Assembly (NCBI GenBank): GCA_938003725.1 | Contig: CALKXX010000096.1 | Coordinates: forward strand, 1 to 5,205 | From: an uncultured Sphingomonadaceae bacterium | GTDB lineage: Bacteria > Pseudomonadota > Alphaproteobacteria > Sphingomonadales > Sphingomonadaceae | Direction: 5' to 3' | DNA length: 5,205 bases | Part shown: positions 5,123 through 5,205 of the stretch, one piece after another | Numbering within the stretch: the first letter of the stretch is position 1 | Layout: each line of letters opens with the position of its first letter | Made by a program: the position numbers and the translations under genes | Notes under the pieces: model-generated | Told to the model about the DNA's origin: nothing | Seen by the model: only the letters and a program-made list of their open reading frames with translations | Databases searched by the model: none

Positions 5123-5205
5123 ATCAAAATCCGCTATCCAAACTATCAAACGGCGAACAAAAACCGCATCCGACAATCACCAACTGTTTGAGGTTAAACG
5201 CCGGC

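Noticed and set aside
5062..5205. SAM-II or other SAM riboswitch upstream of metY
   Set aside because: Alphaproteobacterial methionine genes often have one, so I looked for the SAM-II pseudoknot elements. The conserved stretch before the start (GCTAAA type) and the paired core are not recognisable here. A covariance-model search would settle it.

Overview
The window looks like chromosomal DNA of an alphaproteobacterium, most likely a sphingomonad (Sphingomonadales). This rests on the metX/metW arrangement, the sequence character of MetW and of the O-acetylhomoserine sulfhydrylase, and a LuxR-type HTH protein with a C-terminal membrane anchor that resembles proteins I associate with that order. 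No search could be run, so the taxonomy is an inference.

Layout. (1) Positions 1-1167, plus strand: the 3' end of metX (homoserine O-acetyltransferase), a GNAT acetyltransferase gene and metW. Each neighbouring pair overlaps by 4 bases (GTGA, then ATGA), so this is a translationally coupled methionine operon with an extra acetyltransferase in it. A 9-bp hairpin follows metW. (2) Positions 1270-1536, plus strand: a small unrecognised helical protein with a TTG start and a strong Shine-Dalgarno site. (3) Positions 1540-3501, minus strand: a compact four-gene cluster. In transcription order it encodes a LuxR/GerE-type HTH protein with a C-terminal membrane anchor, a 113-residue unrecognised protein, a five-helix membrane protein, and a RadC-family JAMM (MPN+) protein. 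(4) Positions 3502-3759: a gene-poor spacer. (5) Positions 3760-5049, minus strand: a complete PLP-dependent O-acetylhomoserine sulfhydrylase (metY type), then 156 bases of upstream region running to the window edge.

The two outer blocks fit one pathway. MetX, helped by MetW, makes O-acetyl-L-homoserine, and the sulfhydrylase turns it into L-homocysteine. The middle block (about 1170-3760) is visibly more AT-rich than the methionine genes. It has no obvious link to methionine and looks like an accessory insertion between met genes. The most interesting element is the HTH-membrane-RadC cluster, which could be an uncharacterised membrane-associated signalling or defence unit. That function is a hypothesis. 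What the sequence shows is the domain content and the operon-like layout.
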